The position numbers and the translations under genes are program-made. The notes under the pieces are model-generated. The model saw nothing but the letters and a program-made list of their open reading frames with translations. It was not told where the DNA came from and did no database searches. This document shows positions 33,269 to 41,653 of a DNA stretch of 64,000 bases, in pieces (the first letter of the stretch is position 1; the number at the start of each line of letters is the position of its first letter). The stretch comes from CAWCDJ01 sp963796675 (GTDB taxonomy: Bacteria > Acidobacteriota > Terriglobia > Bryobacterales > Bryobacteraceae): the NCBI GenBank assembly GCA_963796675.1, contig CAWCMS010000005.1, positions 1 to 64,000 of the forward strand, read 5' to 3'.

Positions 33269-34540
33269 TCAGGAGCGCGGCCGAATCACTTCGGTATTCA
33301 GGTACGGACGCAGCGCTTCGGGAACTACCACGCTGCCATCCTTTTGTTGATAGTTCTCGACGATCGCGACCCACGTCCGGCCTACGGCCAGGCCGCTGCC
33401 GTTCAGCGTGTGGACGAGTTCCGCCTTCTTCCCCGCGCGGTAGCGGATGCTCGCCCGGCGCGCCTGGAAGGCCTCGAAGTTGGAGCAGGAGGAGATTTCC
33501 TTGTAGCCGTTCTGCCCGGGCAGCCAGACCTCGATGTCGTATGTCTTGGCGGAGGAGAAGCCCATGTCCGCGGTGCAGAGCACGATCGTGCGGTACGGCA
33601 GGCCGAGGCGGCGCAGGATGTCCTCGGCATCGGCGGTGAGTTTTTCGAGCTCGTTGTAGCTCTGGTCTGGCGTCGTGAACTTGACCAGCTCCACCTTCTG
33701 AAACTGGTGCTGCCGGATGATGCCGCGCACGTCACGCCCGTAGGAGCCGGCCTCGCTGCGGAAGCAGGGAGTGTATGCGCAAAGGCAGACCGGCAGCGCG
33801 GCGGCATCCAGCGTTTCGTCGCGGTAGATGTTAGTGACGGGGACTTCGGCGGTGGGGATCAGCCAGAAGTCGTGATTCTCGCACTTGAACAGGTCTTCCT
33901 TGAACTTGGGGAGCTGGCCGGTGCCGAACAGGCTGGCCGAGTTCACCAGGAAGGGCGGCAGGACCTCCGTATAGCCGTGCTCGCGCGTGTGCACGTCGAG
34001 CATGAAGTTGATGAGCGCCCGTTCGAGCTTTGCGCCCATGTCCCAGTAGAGGGCAAAGCGGGCGCCGGTGATCTTGGCGGCGCGTTCGAGGTCGAGGATG
34101 CCGAGCTGCGGCCCGAGGTCCCAGTGCGCCTTCGGCTCAAAATCGAAGGCGGTCGGAGTGCCCGAGCGGCGCACCTCCACGTTGTCCGCTTCGCTCTTGC
34201 CGACCGGCACGGATTCGTGCGGTATGTTCGGGATGCCGGCCAGGAGATCCCGGAACTCGTCATCTAACTTTTTGACCTGTTCGTCGAGGTCGGAAATCTG
34301 CTGCCCGATCGCGCGCATCTGCTGCTGCCGTTCGGAGGTATCGACCCCCTCCTTGCGCAGTTTGGCGATTTCGCCCGTCTCCGCATTGCGCTTCGCCTTG
34401 AGCTGTTCGGCCTGGGAGATCGCGCTGCGCCGCTGGCGGTCGAGCTCGCGAAACTGGTCGAGCTGCGGCGGGTTGGAGCGCGTGGACAGCCGCTCCGCGA
34501 TGCTATCGAAGTTGTTCCGGAAGTGGGAGAGATCGTGCAT
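33269..34540 (-). CDS. serS: Seryl-tRNA synthetase
   Basis: 423 residues, normal for SerRS. Long N-terminal coiled-coil arm (DRQRRSAISQAEQLKAKRNA ... EQVKKLDDEFRDLLAGIPNI) binds the tRNA-Ser extra arm. Class II motifs follow: TGARFALYWDMGAKLERALI (motif 1), CFRSEAGSYGRDVRGIIRQHQF (motif 2) and NGSGLAVGRTWVAIVENYQ (motif 3), with a VPVTNIY Ser-binding TxE region (PTAEVPVTN). It charges tRNA-Ser (and tRNA-Sec where present, relevant to the nearby TGA-containing gene). Confidence 0.95.
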   Translation of the reverse strand: MHDLSHFRNNFDSIAERLSTRSNPPQLDQFRELDRQRRSAISQAEQLKAKRNAETGEIAKLRKEGVDTSERQQQMRAIGQQISDLDEQVKKLDDEFRDLLAGIPNIPHESVPVGKSEADNVEVRRSGTPTAFDFEPKAHWDLGPQLGILDLERAAKITGARFALYWDMGAKLERALINFMLDVHTREHGYTEVLPPFLVNSASLFGTGQLPKFKEDLFKCENHDFWLIPTAEVPVTNIYRDETLDAAALPVCLCAYTPCFRSEAGSYGRDVRGIIRQHQFQKVELVKFTTPDQSYNELEKLTADAEDILRRLGLPYRTIVLCTADMGFSSAKTYDIEVWLPGQNGYKEISSCSNFEAFQARRASIRYRAGKKAELVHTLNGSGLAVGRTWVAIVENYQQKDGSVVVPEALRPYLNTEVIRPRS

Positions 34541-34570
34541 GACCCTCCATGCTAGCGCAAGCGCGGAGGG

Positions 34571-34711
34571 CTATTCCTCGTCTTCCTCGACTTTCACTGG
34601 TTCAAGGTCTTCCGCCTCGAAGATTTGACGGCAATCGAGGCACTCGACATAGTCTACGCCGTCTCTCCGGGCGATGATCTGGGTACGGGTGTGGTCACAA
34701 GCGGTCTGCAT
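34571..34711 (-). CDS. Small zinc-ribbon protein (46 aa)
   Basis: ATG at 34711 gives MQTACDHTRTQIIARRDGVD, then YVECLDCRQIFEAEDLEP, and an acidic tail VEEDEE. C5-x-H7 and C24-x-x-C27 form a plausible one-zinc knuckle pair. It ends 30 bases before serS on the same strand, so it is probably co-transcribed. Function unknown; too small for family assignment by eye, but codon choice and placement look genuine. Confidence 0.6.
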   Translation of the reverse strand: MQTACDHTRTQIIARRDGVDYVECLDCRQIFEAEDLEPVKVEEDEE

Positions 34712-34794
34712 ACGCCAACGCTTAGATGAGGATTATTTTAACCGCGTACGATCTCTTGTCAAGCCCCCCTTGGTAAGGAGTTACAATCCGGGTG

Positions 34795-35766
34795 ATGCCT
34801 TTTCCCACCCATCGTTTACGCCGCCTGAGGGCTTCGGAACCGCTGCGTAGCCTGGTCCGTGAGACACATCTCGATCCGGCGCAGTTCATCCTGCCGCTAT
34901 TTGCCTGCCCCGGCGAGGGCGTCCGACGCGAGATCGGCGCCATGCCCGGGAACTACCAGATGTCGATCGACGAGCTGGTAAAGGAATGCATCGAGGTGGA
35001 GGCGCTGGGAATCGGCGGCGTGATTCTGTTTGGGCTGCCGGAGACGAAGGACGAGATGGCGACCGGCGCCTATGACGACAACGGCATCGTGCAGCGGGCC
35101 ATCCGCGCGATTCGCCGCGAGACCTCGCGGCTGCTGATCGTCACCGATGTCTGCAATTGCGAGTACACGAGCCACGGGCACTGCGGCTACGTCAAGGATG
35201 GCGATGTCGATAACGACACGACCCTGCAGTGGCTGGCAAAGGCCGCACTTTCGCACGCGCGTGCCGGCGCGCACATCGTGGCGCCTTCGGACATGATGGA
35301 CGGGCGCGTCTGGGCCATCCGGCAGGCGCTCGACGCCAATAATTACGAAAAGATTCCGATTCTCGCCTATTCCGCGAAATTCGCGTCGGTGTTTTACGGA
35401 CCCTTCCGGGAAGCCGCCGAATCGGCGCCGCAGTTCGGAGACCGGCGCAGCTACCAGATGGATCCGGCCAACTCGCGCGAGGCGATGCGCGAAATCGAAC
35501 TCGACCTGGAAGAGGGTGCGGACATGATCATGGTCAAGCCGGCGATGCCGTACCTCGATCTGATCGCGAAGGCTCGCGAGCGCTTCGACGTGCCGATCGC
35601 CGCCTACCAGGTGAGTGGCGAGTATTCGATGATCATGGCGGCGGCGCGCAACGGCTGGCTGGATGAGGAGCGGGCGATGATGGAGAGCCTGACCTCAATC
35701 ACCCGCGCCGGCGCGTCGATTATCCTGACCTATTTCGCGAAGCCCGCCGCCCGGTTCTTAAGCTGA
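34795..35766 (+). CDS. hemB: Delta-aminolevulinic acid dehydratase (porphobilinogen synthase)
   Basis: 323 residues from ATG 34795 (GTG 34792 also possible; AAGGAG at 34776-34780). It joins two 5-aminolevulinate molecules into porphobilinogen in heme and corrin synthesis. The zinc-type metal loop DVCNCEYTSHGHCGYV has three cysteines. The two Schiff-base lysines are in AYSAKFASVFYGPFR and MVKPAMPYLDLI. RSLVRETHLDPAQFILPLF at the N-terminus is also family-typical. A single gene, divergent from the serS cluster across about 80 bases. Confidence 0.95.
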   Translation: MPFPTHRLRRLRASEPLRSLVRETHLDPAQFILPLFACPGEGVRREIGAMPGNYQMSIDELVKECIEVEALGIGGVILFGLPETKDEMATGAYDDNGIVQRAIRAIRRETSRLLIVTDVCNCEYTSHGHCGYVKDGDVDNDTTLQWLAKAALSHARAGAHIVAPSDMMDGRVWAIRQALDANNYEKIPILAYSAKFASVFYGPFREAAESAPQFGDRRSYQMDPANSREAMREIELDLEEGADMIMVKPAMPYLDLIAKARERFDVPIAAYQVSGEYSMIMAAARNGWLDEERAMMESLTSITRAGASIILTYFAKPAARFLS

Positions 35767-35849
35767 GTGGGGCAGGCTTTCAGCCTGCGGACCCACTTCA
35801 GCGGGTCCGGCCGGTCTGAAGACCGGCTGCAGGCCGAGGCCTGCCCCAC
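35767..35849. repeat. Compound palindrome (BIME-like) between convergent genes
   Basis: Starts GTGGGGCAGGC and ends GCCTGCCCCAC, forming a long inverted repeat. Inside are two further small palindromes (GCAGGCTTTCAGCCTGC; GGACCCACTTCAGCGGGTCC and GGTCTGAAGACC). It begins at the base after the hemB stop and ends 6 bases before the stop of the convergent isomerase-like gene, so it probably also acts as a two-way terminator. Same architecture as 56474-56562 and similar ends to 25829-25862. Confidence 0.7.
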
Positions 35850-35855
35850 ATGGCC

Positions 35856-36693
35856 TTACGCTAGCTTCCGAATGAACGCCAGATTGCGGCGCATGTCGGC
35901 TTCGACGGTGCTGTCTTTCTGCGTGTCCGTCTCCAGGTTCGCGTAGGCCGTGAACCCGATATCGTGGATGGCCTGCATCACGGCCGGGAAATCGATGGTG
36001 CCCTCGCCCAGGTAGTGCGGGTTGTCCTTGAGATGGATCTGGCAGATGCGGCCCTTCCCCAGCCAGCGGATCTCCTTGACCACGTCGAACTTCGCGTTGG
36101 CGGAATTGCCGACGTCGTAATACGGTCAGCACGTTCTTCGACCGCGCCCTCTCCATGATCCGCACGTTGTCTTCGGCCGAAATGATATCTTCCAGCCCCA
36201 GAATCACACCGGCCGATTCCGCCTCGGGCGCGATCTCGCGCAGCGCGTCGCCGACGCGGTCGCGCTCGGCGGGAGTTTCGATCGCCCAGCGGCCGAAGAA
36301 TGGCAGGAGCAGAACTTTGGTACCGAGCGCCTTGGTCATGCGGATGGAGTCGCTCACCCAGCGGACGGCCAGCGGATCGCTCTTCAGCCCGTTATCGTGC
36401 AATCTATCGACACAGGTGCCGTCGAGTGGAATCCGGTGCTCGGCGGAAAGCGCGCGGTAGCGGGCGAGGATTTCGGGGCGATCCAACGGCAGCTTGTTCC
36501 CCTCGATCTTCCGCCCGAAGGAGACCTGCACTCCATCGAAACCCAACTTTGCCGCCAGAGGCACGGCTTCCGGATTCGCGCCCAGGCGCAGGTTCCAATC
36601 GGTGACACCGATCTTGAGTTTCGATGCGGCGGCGCGCAGGAGCGGGACGGCGGCCACGCTGCACAGCAGGTCGCGGCGAGTCAGTACAGGCAT
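35856..36693 (-). pseudogene. Sugar phosphate isomerase/epimerase (xylose isomerase-like TIM barrel), one frameshift
   Basis: From ATG 36693: a Tat-type signal MPVLTRRDLLCSVAAVPLLR, then KIGVTDWNLRLG, LGFDGVQVSFG, LDGTCVDRLHDNGLKSDP, VLLLPFFGRW, AGVILGLEDIISAEDN. Near 36120 the frame shifts, and the text continues YYDVGNSANAKFDVVKEIRW, then GRICQIHLKDNPHYLGEG, IDFPAVMQAIHDIGFTAYAN and LETDTQKDSTVEADM to TAA 35856. Together a full-length (about 280-residue) AP-endonuclease-2-like TIM barrel with metal ligands E (GLED), D, H (QIHLKD) and E (LETD). Such exported sugar isomerases are abundant in Solibacter-like genomes. One indel only, so a sequence error is plausible. Confidence 0.75.
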
Positions 36694-36724
36694 GTCCGCA
36701 TTCTATAGCGCGGCGCGCGCCGCG

Positions 36725-37201
36725 TTAAGCCACCCGCGAAATCCGCCGGTACTCCTCTTCCGACCCGGCCGGCAGCAGCACCCAGAGCGTGTAGATTCCG
36801 AGCGCGGTGCCGAACGGCATATCGAGCAGATTCAGGAAGCCGAGTACGATGGTAAGGATGCGCGCCCAGGGCTGTCGTTCCAGCAAGCCCCATCCCGCCA
36901 TGATGCCGATGACGGCTCCGGCCAGCAGGAGCACACCCAGCCCGCGCATCAGCCCGAACACGAAGCCCGGCATCTCCGGCCGGAACATGCCCCACATCCC
37001 ATGGTGAAAGAAGCTCAACAGGAAGAGGCCCGGAATCAGGCGGAATACCGAGAGCGCCAGCCACAGGATGCCGAGCATCCGGACGTGTCCGGCGATGCGG
37101 CCCTGCGCCGGCATCATCGGGAGTGTCCCGGCCGGCTTGCCGCAGGACGAACAGAAGCGCTGGTTTTCGTTCAGATGGGTTCCGCAACGGTCGCAAAACA
37201 T
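36725..37201 (-). CDS. Zinc-ribbon membrane protein
   Basis: 158 residues. MFCDRCGTHLNENQRFCSSC is a zinc ribbon (two CxxC). Four membrane helices follow: MLGILWLALSVFRLIPGLFL, FGLMRGLGVLLLAGAVIGIM, ILTIVLGFLNLLDMPFG and ALGIYTLWVLLP. The YTLWVLL...E.EYRRIS end is common in small acidobacterial membrane proteins annotated DUF2127/DUF4870-like; exact family unsure. Function unknown. Divergent from the transketolase pair. Confidence 0.65.
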   Translation of the reverse strand: MFCDRCGTHLNENQRFCSSCGKPAGTLPMMPAQGRIAGHVRMLGILWLALSVFRLIPGLFLLSFFHHGMWGMFRPEMPGFVFGLMRGLGVLLLAGAVIGIMAGWGLLERQPWARILTIVLGFLNLLDMPFGTALGIYTLWVLLPAGSEEEYRRISRVA

Positions 37202-37285
37202 GTGCCACCTCCGCCTTGGAAGATACGCCGGTTACGGCGCGATTGTTCCGCACCCGCGGAATCGATAGAATGAAAACGTTCTCTC

Positions 37286-38107
37286 ATGGCTAAATCTCTT
37301 GCGGAATTACAGCAAATCGCTAAGCGCGTCCGGCGGGAAATCGTCGAGATGATCGGGGCCGCCGGGTCGGGGCACCCGGGGGGTTCGCTCTCGGCGGTCG
37401 AACTTCTGGTGGAGCTTTACTTCAACCATATGAAGATCGACCCGAAGAACCCGACGTGGCCGGATCGCGACCGGTTCATCCTTTCCAAAGGTCACGCGGC
37501 GCCGGTACTCTACGCCGTGATGGCGGAGGCGGGGTACGCGGAAACGCCGCTGGACCAGCTGAACACGCTTCGGCGCTACGGCTCGGTCTACCAGGGCCAC
37601 CCGGACGTGCGGTTCATCCACGCGCTCGAAGCATCGACCGGCTCGCTCGGCGAGGGACTCTCGCTGGTAATCGGGATGGGCCTCGCGGCTCGGCTCGACA
37701 AGCGCGCATCGCGCAGCTATGTGCTGCTGGGCGATGGCGAAATCCAGGAAGGCCAGATCTGGGAAGCGGCGATGTCTGGCGCGTTCCACAAGCTGGATAA
37801 CGTGGTCGCGATTGTCGACTACAACGGCATTCAACTCGATGGCTTCGTGAAGGACATCATGGAAGTCGCGCCCCTGGCGGAGAAGTGGCGGGCCTTCGGC
37901 TGGCACACGCTGGAGATCGACGGCCACGACCTGACGGCCATCGAGAGCGCTCTGGCCGAGGCGGAAACCACCAAGGGAAAGCCCACCTGCATCGTGGCCC
38001 ACACGATCAAAGGCAAGGGCGTCTCGTTCATGGAGAACAATCCGAAGTTCCACGGCACGGCGCCGACCCCCGACCAGGTGAAACTGGCCCTTCAGGAGCT
38101 GCAATAA
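37286..38107 (+). CDS. Transketolase, N-terminal subunit
   Basis: 273 residues. The thiamine diphosphate-binding half: AAGSGHPGGSLSAVELLVEL, LSKGHAAPVLYAV, STGSLGEGLSLVIGMGLAAR, the ThDP motif GDGEIQEGQIWEAAM...NVVAIVDYNG, and TIKGKGVSFMENN. It transfers two-carbon ketol units in the pentose phosphate pathway together with the C-terminal subunit encoded one base after its stop. Split transketolases are common in archaea and in many bacteria. Confidence 0.92.
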   Translation: MAKSLAELQQIAKRVRREIVEMIGAAGSGHPGGSLSAVELLVELYFNHMKIDPKNPTWPDRDRFILSKGHAAPVLYAVMAEAGYAETPLDQLNTLRRYGSVYQGHPDVRFIHALEASTGSLGEGLSLVIGMGLAARLDKRASRSYVLLGDGEIQEGQIWEAAMSGAFHKLDNVVAIVDYNGIQLDGFVKDIMEVAPLAEKWRAFGWHTLEIDGHDLTAIESALAEAETTKGKPTCIVAHTIKGKGVSFMENNPKFHGTAPTPDQVKLALQELQ

Positions 38108-38108
38108 C

Positions 38109-39089
38109 ATGGCGACACAAACCACGCCCCAACCGATTCAGTTCGAGATCAAGCTCGGTCCGGCCACGCGCGAAGCTTTCGGGCGCACGCTGGTGGAACT
38201 GGGACACGAAAACCCCGATATCGTGGTGTGCGATGCCGACCTGTCGAAGTCGACCATGACGGTCTACTTCGCGAAGGAGTTTCCCGAGCGGTTCTTTTCG
38301 TTCGGAATCGCCGAAGCCAACGCCGTCGCGGCGGGCGCGGGGATGGCGCTGGCCGGCAAGATTCCGTTCGTTTCCAGCTTCTCGGCGTTCGTGATGAACA
38401 AGGGCTTCGAGCAGCTCCGTGCGTGCGCAGCCTACCCCAAGGTGAATCTGAAGGTGGTGGGAACGCACAGCGGCATCTCGATCGGCGAAGACGGCCCGTC
38501 GCAGATGAGCATCGAGGAAATTTCGCTGGCCTGCTCGCTGGCGGGCTTCGTGGTGATGGCACCGGCGGACGAAGCGTCCACCAAGGCCCTGGTAAGGGCC
38601 GCGGCGGCATACGTGGGGCCGGTCTTCATTCGTACCGGCAGGCCCAAGGCGCCGGTGATCTACGCGCCGGACCAGAAGTTCGAGATCGGCAAGGCGATCG
38701 AAGTGGCCGCAGGCACGGACGTGACCATCATCGCCAACGGACTGCTGGTGGCGCAGGCTTTGCTCGCTGCCGAGACGCTGCGGCACGAGGGCGTCTCGGC
38801 GCGGGTGGTGGATATGCACACCGTGAAGCCGCTCGATCGCGACGCGATCGCCAGGGCGGCGTCCGAAACCGGCGCGATCGTGGTGGCGGAGGAGCACCTG
38901 GTGGATGGCGGACTCGGTGTTCGGGTGGCGCAGGTGGTGGCGGAGACGCATCCCTGCCCCATGGAGTTCGTGGGGATTCACGACCGCTACGCGGAATCCG
39001 GCCAGCCGGAAGAATTGCTCGAGAAGTACGGCCTGGTGGCTCGTGACGTGATGGCCGCGGCCCACAAGGTGGTTGCGCGCAAGCGCTGA
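38109..39089 (+). CDS. Transketolase, C-terminal subunit
   Basis: 326 residues. Pyrimidine-binding domain: NPDIVVCDADLSKSTMT, RFFSFGIAEANAVAAGAGMA (with the catalytic Glu in IAEAN), FVSSFSAFVMNKGFEQLR, THSGISIGEDGPSQMSIEE, then the C-terminal transketolase domain (VTIIANGLLVAQALLAAETL, VVDMHTVKPLDRDAI). It completes the split enzyme with the preceding gene. The following sensor kinase starts 8 bases later, so the two-component pair may belong to the same transcript. Confidence 0.92.
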   Translation: MATQTTPQPIQFEIKLGPATREAFGRTLVELGHENPDIVVCDADLSKSTMTVYFAKEFPERFFSFGIAEANAVAAGAGMALAGKIPFVSSFSAFVMNKGFEQLRACAAYPKVNLKVVGTHSGISIGEDGPSQMSIEEISLACSLAGFVVMAPADEASTKALVRAAAAYVGPVFIRTGRPKAPVIYAPDQKFEIGKAIEVAAGTDVTIIANGLLVAQALLAAETLRHEGVSARVVDMHTVKPLDRDAIARAASETGAIVVAEEHLVDGGLGVRVAQVVAETHPCPMEFVGIHDRYAESGQPEELLEKYGLVARDVMAAAHKVVARKR

Positions 39090-39097
39090 GCCGCGCT

Positions 39098-40096
39098 ATG
39101 CCGGAGCCGTGCCTGGGTGAACTCCTGCTGCAACAGAGCGCGGTATGCCATTGGCTGATCGACCGGCAAGGCATGTTCGCTCGCATCTACGGAGACGCTC
39201 GCGCCATCTTCGGTAGGGACGCCGGCGAACTGCAGGGCGCAATCCTCGGGAAACAGGTTCCCGCGGAGACCGCCGCCCTTTGGAGCTCGCGCCTGGACCG
39301 CGTCTTCCACGGCGAGAGCCTGCACCTGCGCCATCGCAGCAGCGGTAACAGCTATAACATTCTGGTGACCCCGGTGGCGGCCGAAAGCGAGATTCGCTAT
39401 GCGGGCGGGCTGGCCCTCGAAGTCAACCCGTGGGGCAGCGCGGAGCAGGAGCTGCGGCATTCGGTGCTGGGGGCTCTGAAGGCAATGGAATTTGAACGCA
39501 ACACGCTCTCCAGGTTCCTTCACGATTCGATCGGACAGAATCTGACCGCTCTCGGCCTGCAGCTCGACCTCATCCGCATGGAACTGGAGGAGTCGGCGCC
39601 CGAGGTCTGCTCCCGGATCGGCGAGATGCAGGCAATTCTCGAAGAGATCATGGGGGACACCCGGGAGTACAGCTACGCGCTGAACCCTTCGGCGGTGGAA
39701 CGGACGGGCCTGCGGGCGGCGCTCGACAGGCTCTCTACCAGGCTGCGGGGCCGGTTCTCCGGGAGCCTGCGATTGAACGTAGATCCCTCGCTCAAGTTCG
39801 AACCGGATATCGCACAGGCCCTGTTTCACATCACACAGGAAGCCGTCGAGAACTCCGTGCAGCACGCCGGTTGCTCAGCGATTGAAATCGCGATAAAGTC
39901 CTCACGTACCGGAACATTTTTAGAGGTGAAGGACAACGGAAAGGGGTTCGACCCGGGCGATCTGACGTCCGGGCGCAGGGGGCTGGGATTTTTAAGCATG
40001 GAGCACTACGCCGCACAGGCTGGTCTGGACTTGTCGATTGTCAGCCATCCAGGCACGGGCACAACGGTGAGAGCGGAAACTTCCAGGTCGCACTGA
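39098..40096 (+). CDS. PAS-containing sensor histidine kinase (NarX/DesK-type HisKA_3)
   Basis: 332 residues, no membrane helix, so cytoplasmic. A PAS-like domain spans about residues 8-110 (VCHWLIDRQGMFARIYGDAR, FGRDAGELQGAILGK). The HisKA_3 dimerisation helix has LSRFLHDSIGQNLTALGLQLDLI with phospho-His H142. The ATPase has FHITQEAVENSVQHAG (N box), VKDNGKGFDPGD, RRGLGFLSMEHYAAQAG and HPGTGTTVRAE. Its partner is the LuxR-type regulator 8 bases downstream. The signal is unknown. Confidence 0.88.
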   Translation: MPEPCLGELLLQQSAVCHWLIDRQGMFARIYGDARAIFGRDAGELQGAILGKQVPAETAALWSSRLDRVFHGESLHLRHRSSGNSYNILVTPVAAESEIRYAGGLALEVNPWGSAEQELRHSVLGALKAMEFERNTLSRFLHDSIGQNLTALGLQLDLIRMELEESAPEVCSRIGEMQAILEEIMGDTREYSYALNPSAVERTGLRAALDRLSTRLRGRFSGSLRLNVDPSLKFEPDIAQALFHITQEAVENSVQHAGCSAIEIAIKSSRTGTFLEVKDNGKGFDPGDLTSGRRGLGFLSMEHYAAQAGLDLSIVSHPGTGTTVRAETSRSH

Positions 40097-40104
40097 CACT
40101 CAAT

Positions 40105-40782
40105 ATGGCTTTCGACATTGTTCTTGTCGATGATCACAAGCTGGTGCGCGACGGCGTGCGCACGATTCTGGAGCGGGGCGGCGAATTCCGCGTGGTGGGC
40201 GAAGCGGAAAACGGCAGCGACGCGGTCCAGCTCTGCAAGAAGGCCAACCCCGACCTTGTCCTTATGGACATCGGGCTACCCGGCATGAACGGCGTGGAAG
40301 CGACCACGGAGCTTCTGCGGCATTGCCCGGGCGTGAAGGTCGTGATCCTTTCGATGTACGACGATGAAAACTCCGTGGTGAGCGCGATCCGCTCGGGCGC
40401 CCGGGCGTTCGTGCTGAAGAAGGCATCGTCGACCGAACTGGTGGATGCGCTGCGGACGGTGGCACGGGGCGGATCGTACCTGAGTTCGCAGGTATCCGAC
40501 CGGCTGCTGACGCGCATTCAGCGCGGAGATCTGGAAACCCACGACCGCAGTCCGCTCGAATCGCTCTCGCCGCGCGAACTGCAGGTGCTGCGGCTGGTGG
40601 CCGAGGGCAAGACGAGCAAGGAAATCGCCGTGCTGCTCGATCTCGGCCTGCAGACGGTGCGGAGCTACCGGAAAACGATGATGAAGAAGCTGGGCGTGAA
40701 CAACGTCGCGGGTCTCACGCAACTGGCTCTGGCCGCGGGCCTCACCCACTGGAACAAACCCGATGCAAACTCCCTGGGGTGA
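40105..40782 (+). CDS. NarL/LuxR-family response regulator
   Basis: 225 residues. Receiver: VLVDDHKLVRDGVRTIL with the acidic pair, phospho-Asp D55 (LVLMDIGLPGMNGVE), and Lys in VLKKASSTEL. C-terminal LuxR helix-turn-helix: LSPRELQVLRLVAEGKTSKE, then IAVLLDLGLQTVRSYRKTMM. Its 3' end overlaps the amidohydrolase start by 20 bases, implying translational coupling. Targets unknown. Confidence 0.9.
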   Translation: MAFDIVLVDDHKLVRDGVRTILERGGEFRVVGEAENGSDAVQLCKKANPDLVLMDIGLPGMNGVEATTELLRHCPGVKVVILSMYDDENSVVSAIRSGARAFVLKKASSTELVDALRTVARGGSYLSSQVSDRLLTRIQRGDLETHDRSPLESLSPRELQVLRLVAEGKTSKEIAVLLDLGLQTVRSYRKTMMKKLGVNNVAGLTQLALAAGLTHWNKPDANSLG

Positions 40783-41644
40783 GTACGCCGTCGAGGACGC
40801 GCATACTCACTTCTTCTCGTACCCGTTCTATGCCTCGCTCGGCGCGCCTTCCGGAAAAGACGCGCAGCAGGCCGCCTCGGCACTGGGCTGGACCGCTCCG
40901 CCCGAAGACGCCGCGGCGCTGGCGCGCACCTGGGCGGACGAACTCGATCGCCACGGGGTGGCACGGGCCGCGATTATTGCCAGCGTTCCGGGCGACGCGG
41001 CCTCGGTGCGGCGTGCGGCCGAGGCTGTCCCTGGGCGATTCTATCCCTTCGCCATGGTCAACCCGGCAGCCCCTTCGGCAGCGGAGATCGAGGGCCTCGC
41101 GGCCATTTGTCTGTTTCCCGCGATGCACCGCTTCTCCGTGCATGATGACCGCGTGAGTGCACTGCTCGAACGTGCGCAATCCGCGGGCTGCGGGGTGTTT
41201 GTGCACTGCGGCGTGCTGACCGTTGGGGTTCGGCGCAAGCTGGGGCTGCCCTCGCCGTTCGACATGCGCTATTCGAACCCGCTCGATCTGCACGCGGTGG
41301 CGTTGCGCTTTCCGCAGGTCCACTTCATCGTTCCGCATTTCGGCGCGGGCTATTTTCGCGAGGCTCTGATGCTGGCGGACCTCTGCCCGAACGTCTTCCT
41401 GGATACCTCGAGCAGCAATTCCTGGATGCGGTACGAGGAGCTCGACCTCAAGGCCGTTTTCCGGCGAGCGCTCGCGGTGCTCGGTCCCGAGCGTTTGCTC
41501 TTTGGAACCGACTCTTCCTTCTTTCCTCGGGGCTGGCACCGCGCCATCTTCGACGAGCAGACGCGGACCCTGGCGGAGATGGGAATCGCCGCCGCGGACG
41601 CACGCCTGATCCTGGGCGGCAACCTGGAGCGCATCCTTTCCTGA
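40763..41644 (+). CDS. Amidohydrolase-2 family metal-dependent hydrolase
   Basis: 293 residues. YAVEDAHTHFFSYPFY carries the D-x-H-x-H metal motif; FVHCGV, PHFGAGYFREAL (His) and LLFGTDSSFFPRG (catalytic Asp) complete the TIM-barrel site. This is the aminocarboxymuconate semialdehyde decarboxylase-like group (PF04909), acting as hydrolases or non-oxidative decarboxylases on small acids. Start overlaps the LuxR regulator, so it may be its target or merely an operon partner. Substrate unknown. Confidence 0.8.
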   Translation: MQTPWGEYAVEDAHTHFFSYPFYASLGAPSGKDAQQAASALGWTAPPEDAAALARTWADELDRHGVARAAIIASVPGDAASVRRAAEAVPGRFYPFAMVNPAAPSAAEIEGLAAICLFPAMHRFSVHDDRVSALLERAQSAGCGVFVHCGVLTVGVRRKLGLPSPFDMRYSNPLDLHAVALRFPQVHFIVPHFGAGYFREALMLADLCPNVFLDTSSSNSWMRYEELDLKAVFRRALAVLGPERLLFGTDSSFFPRGWHRAIFDEQTRTLAEMGIAAADARLILGGNLERILS

Positions 41645-41653
41645 GGGCCCGGC

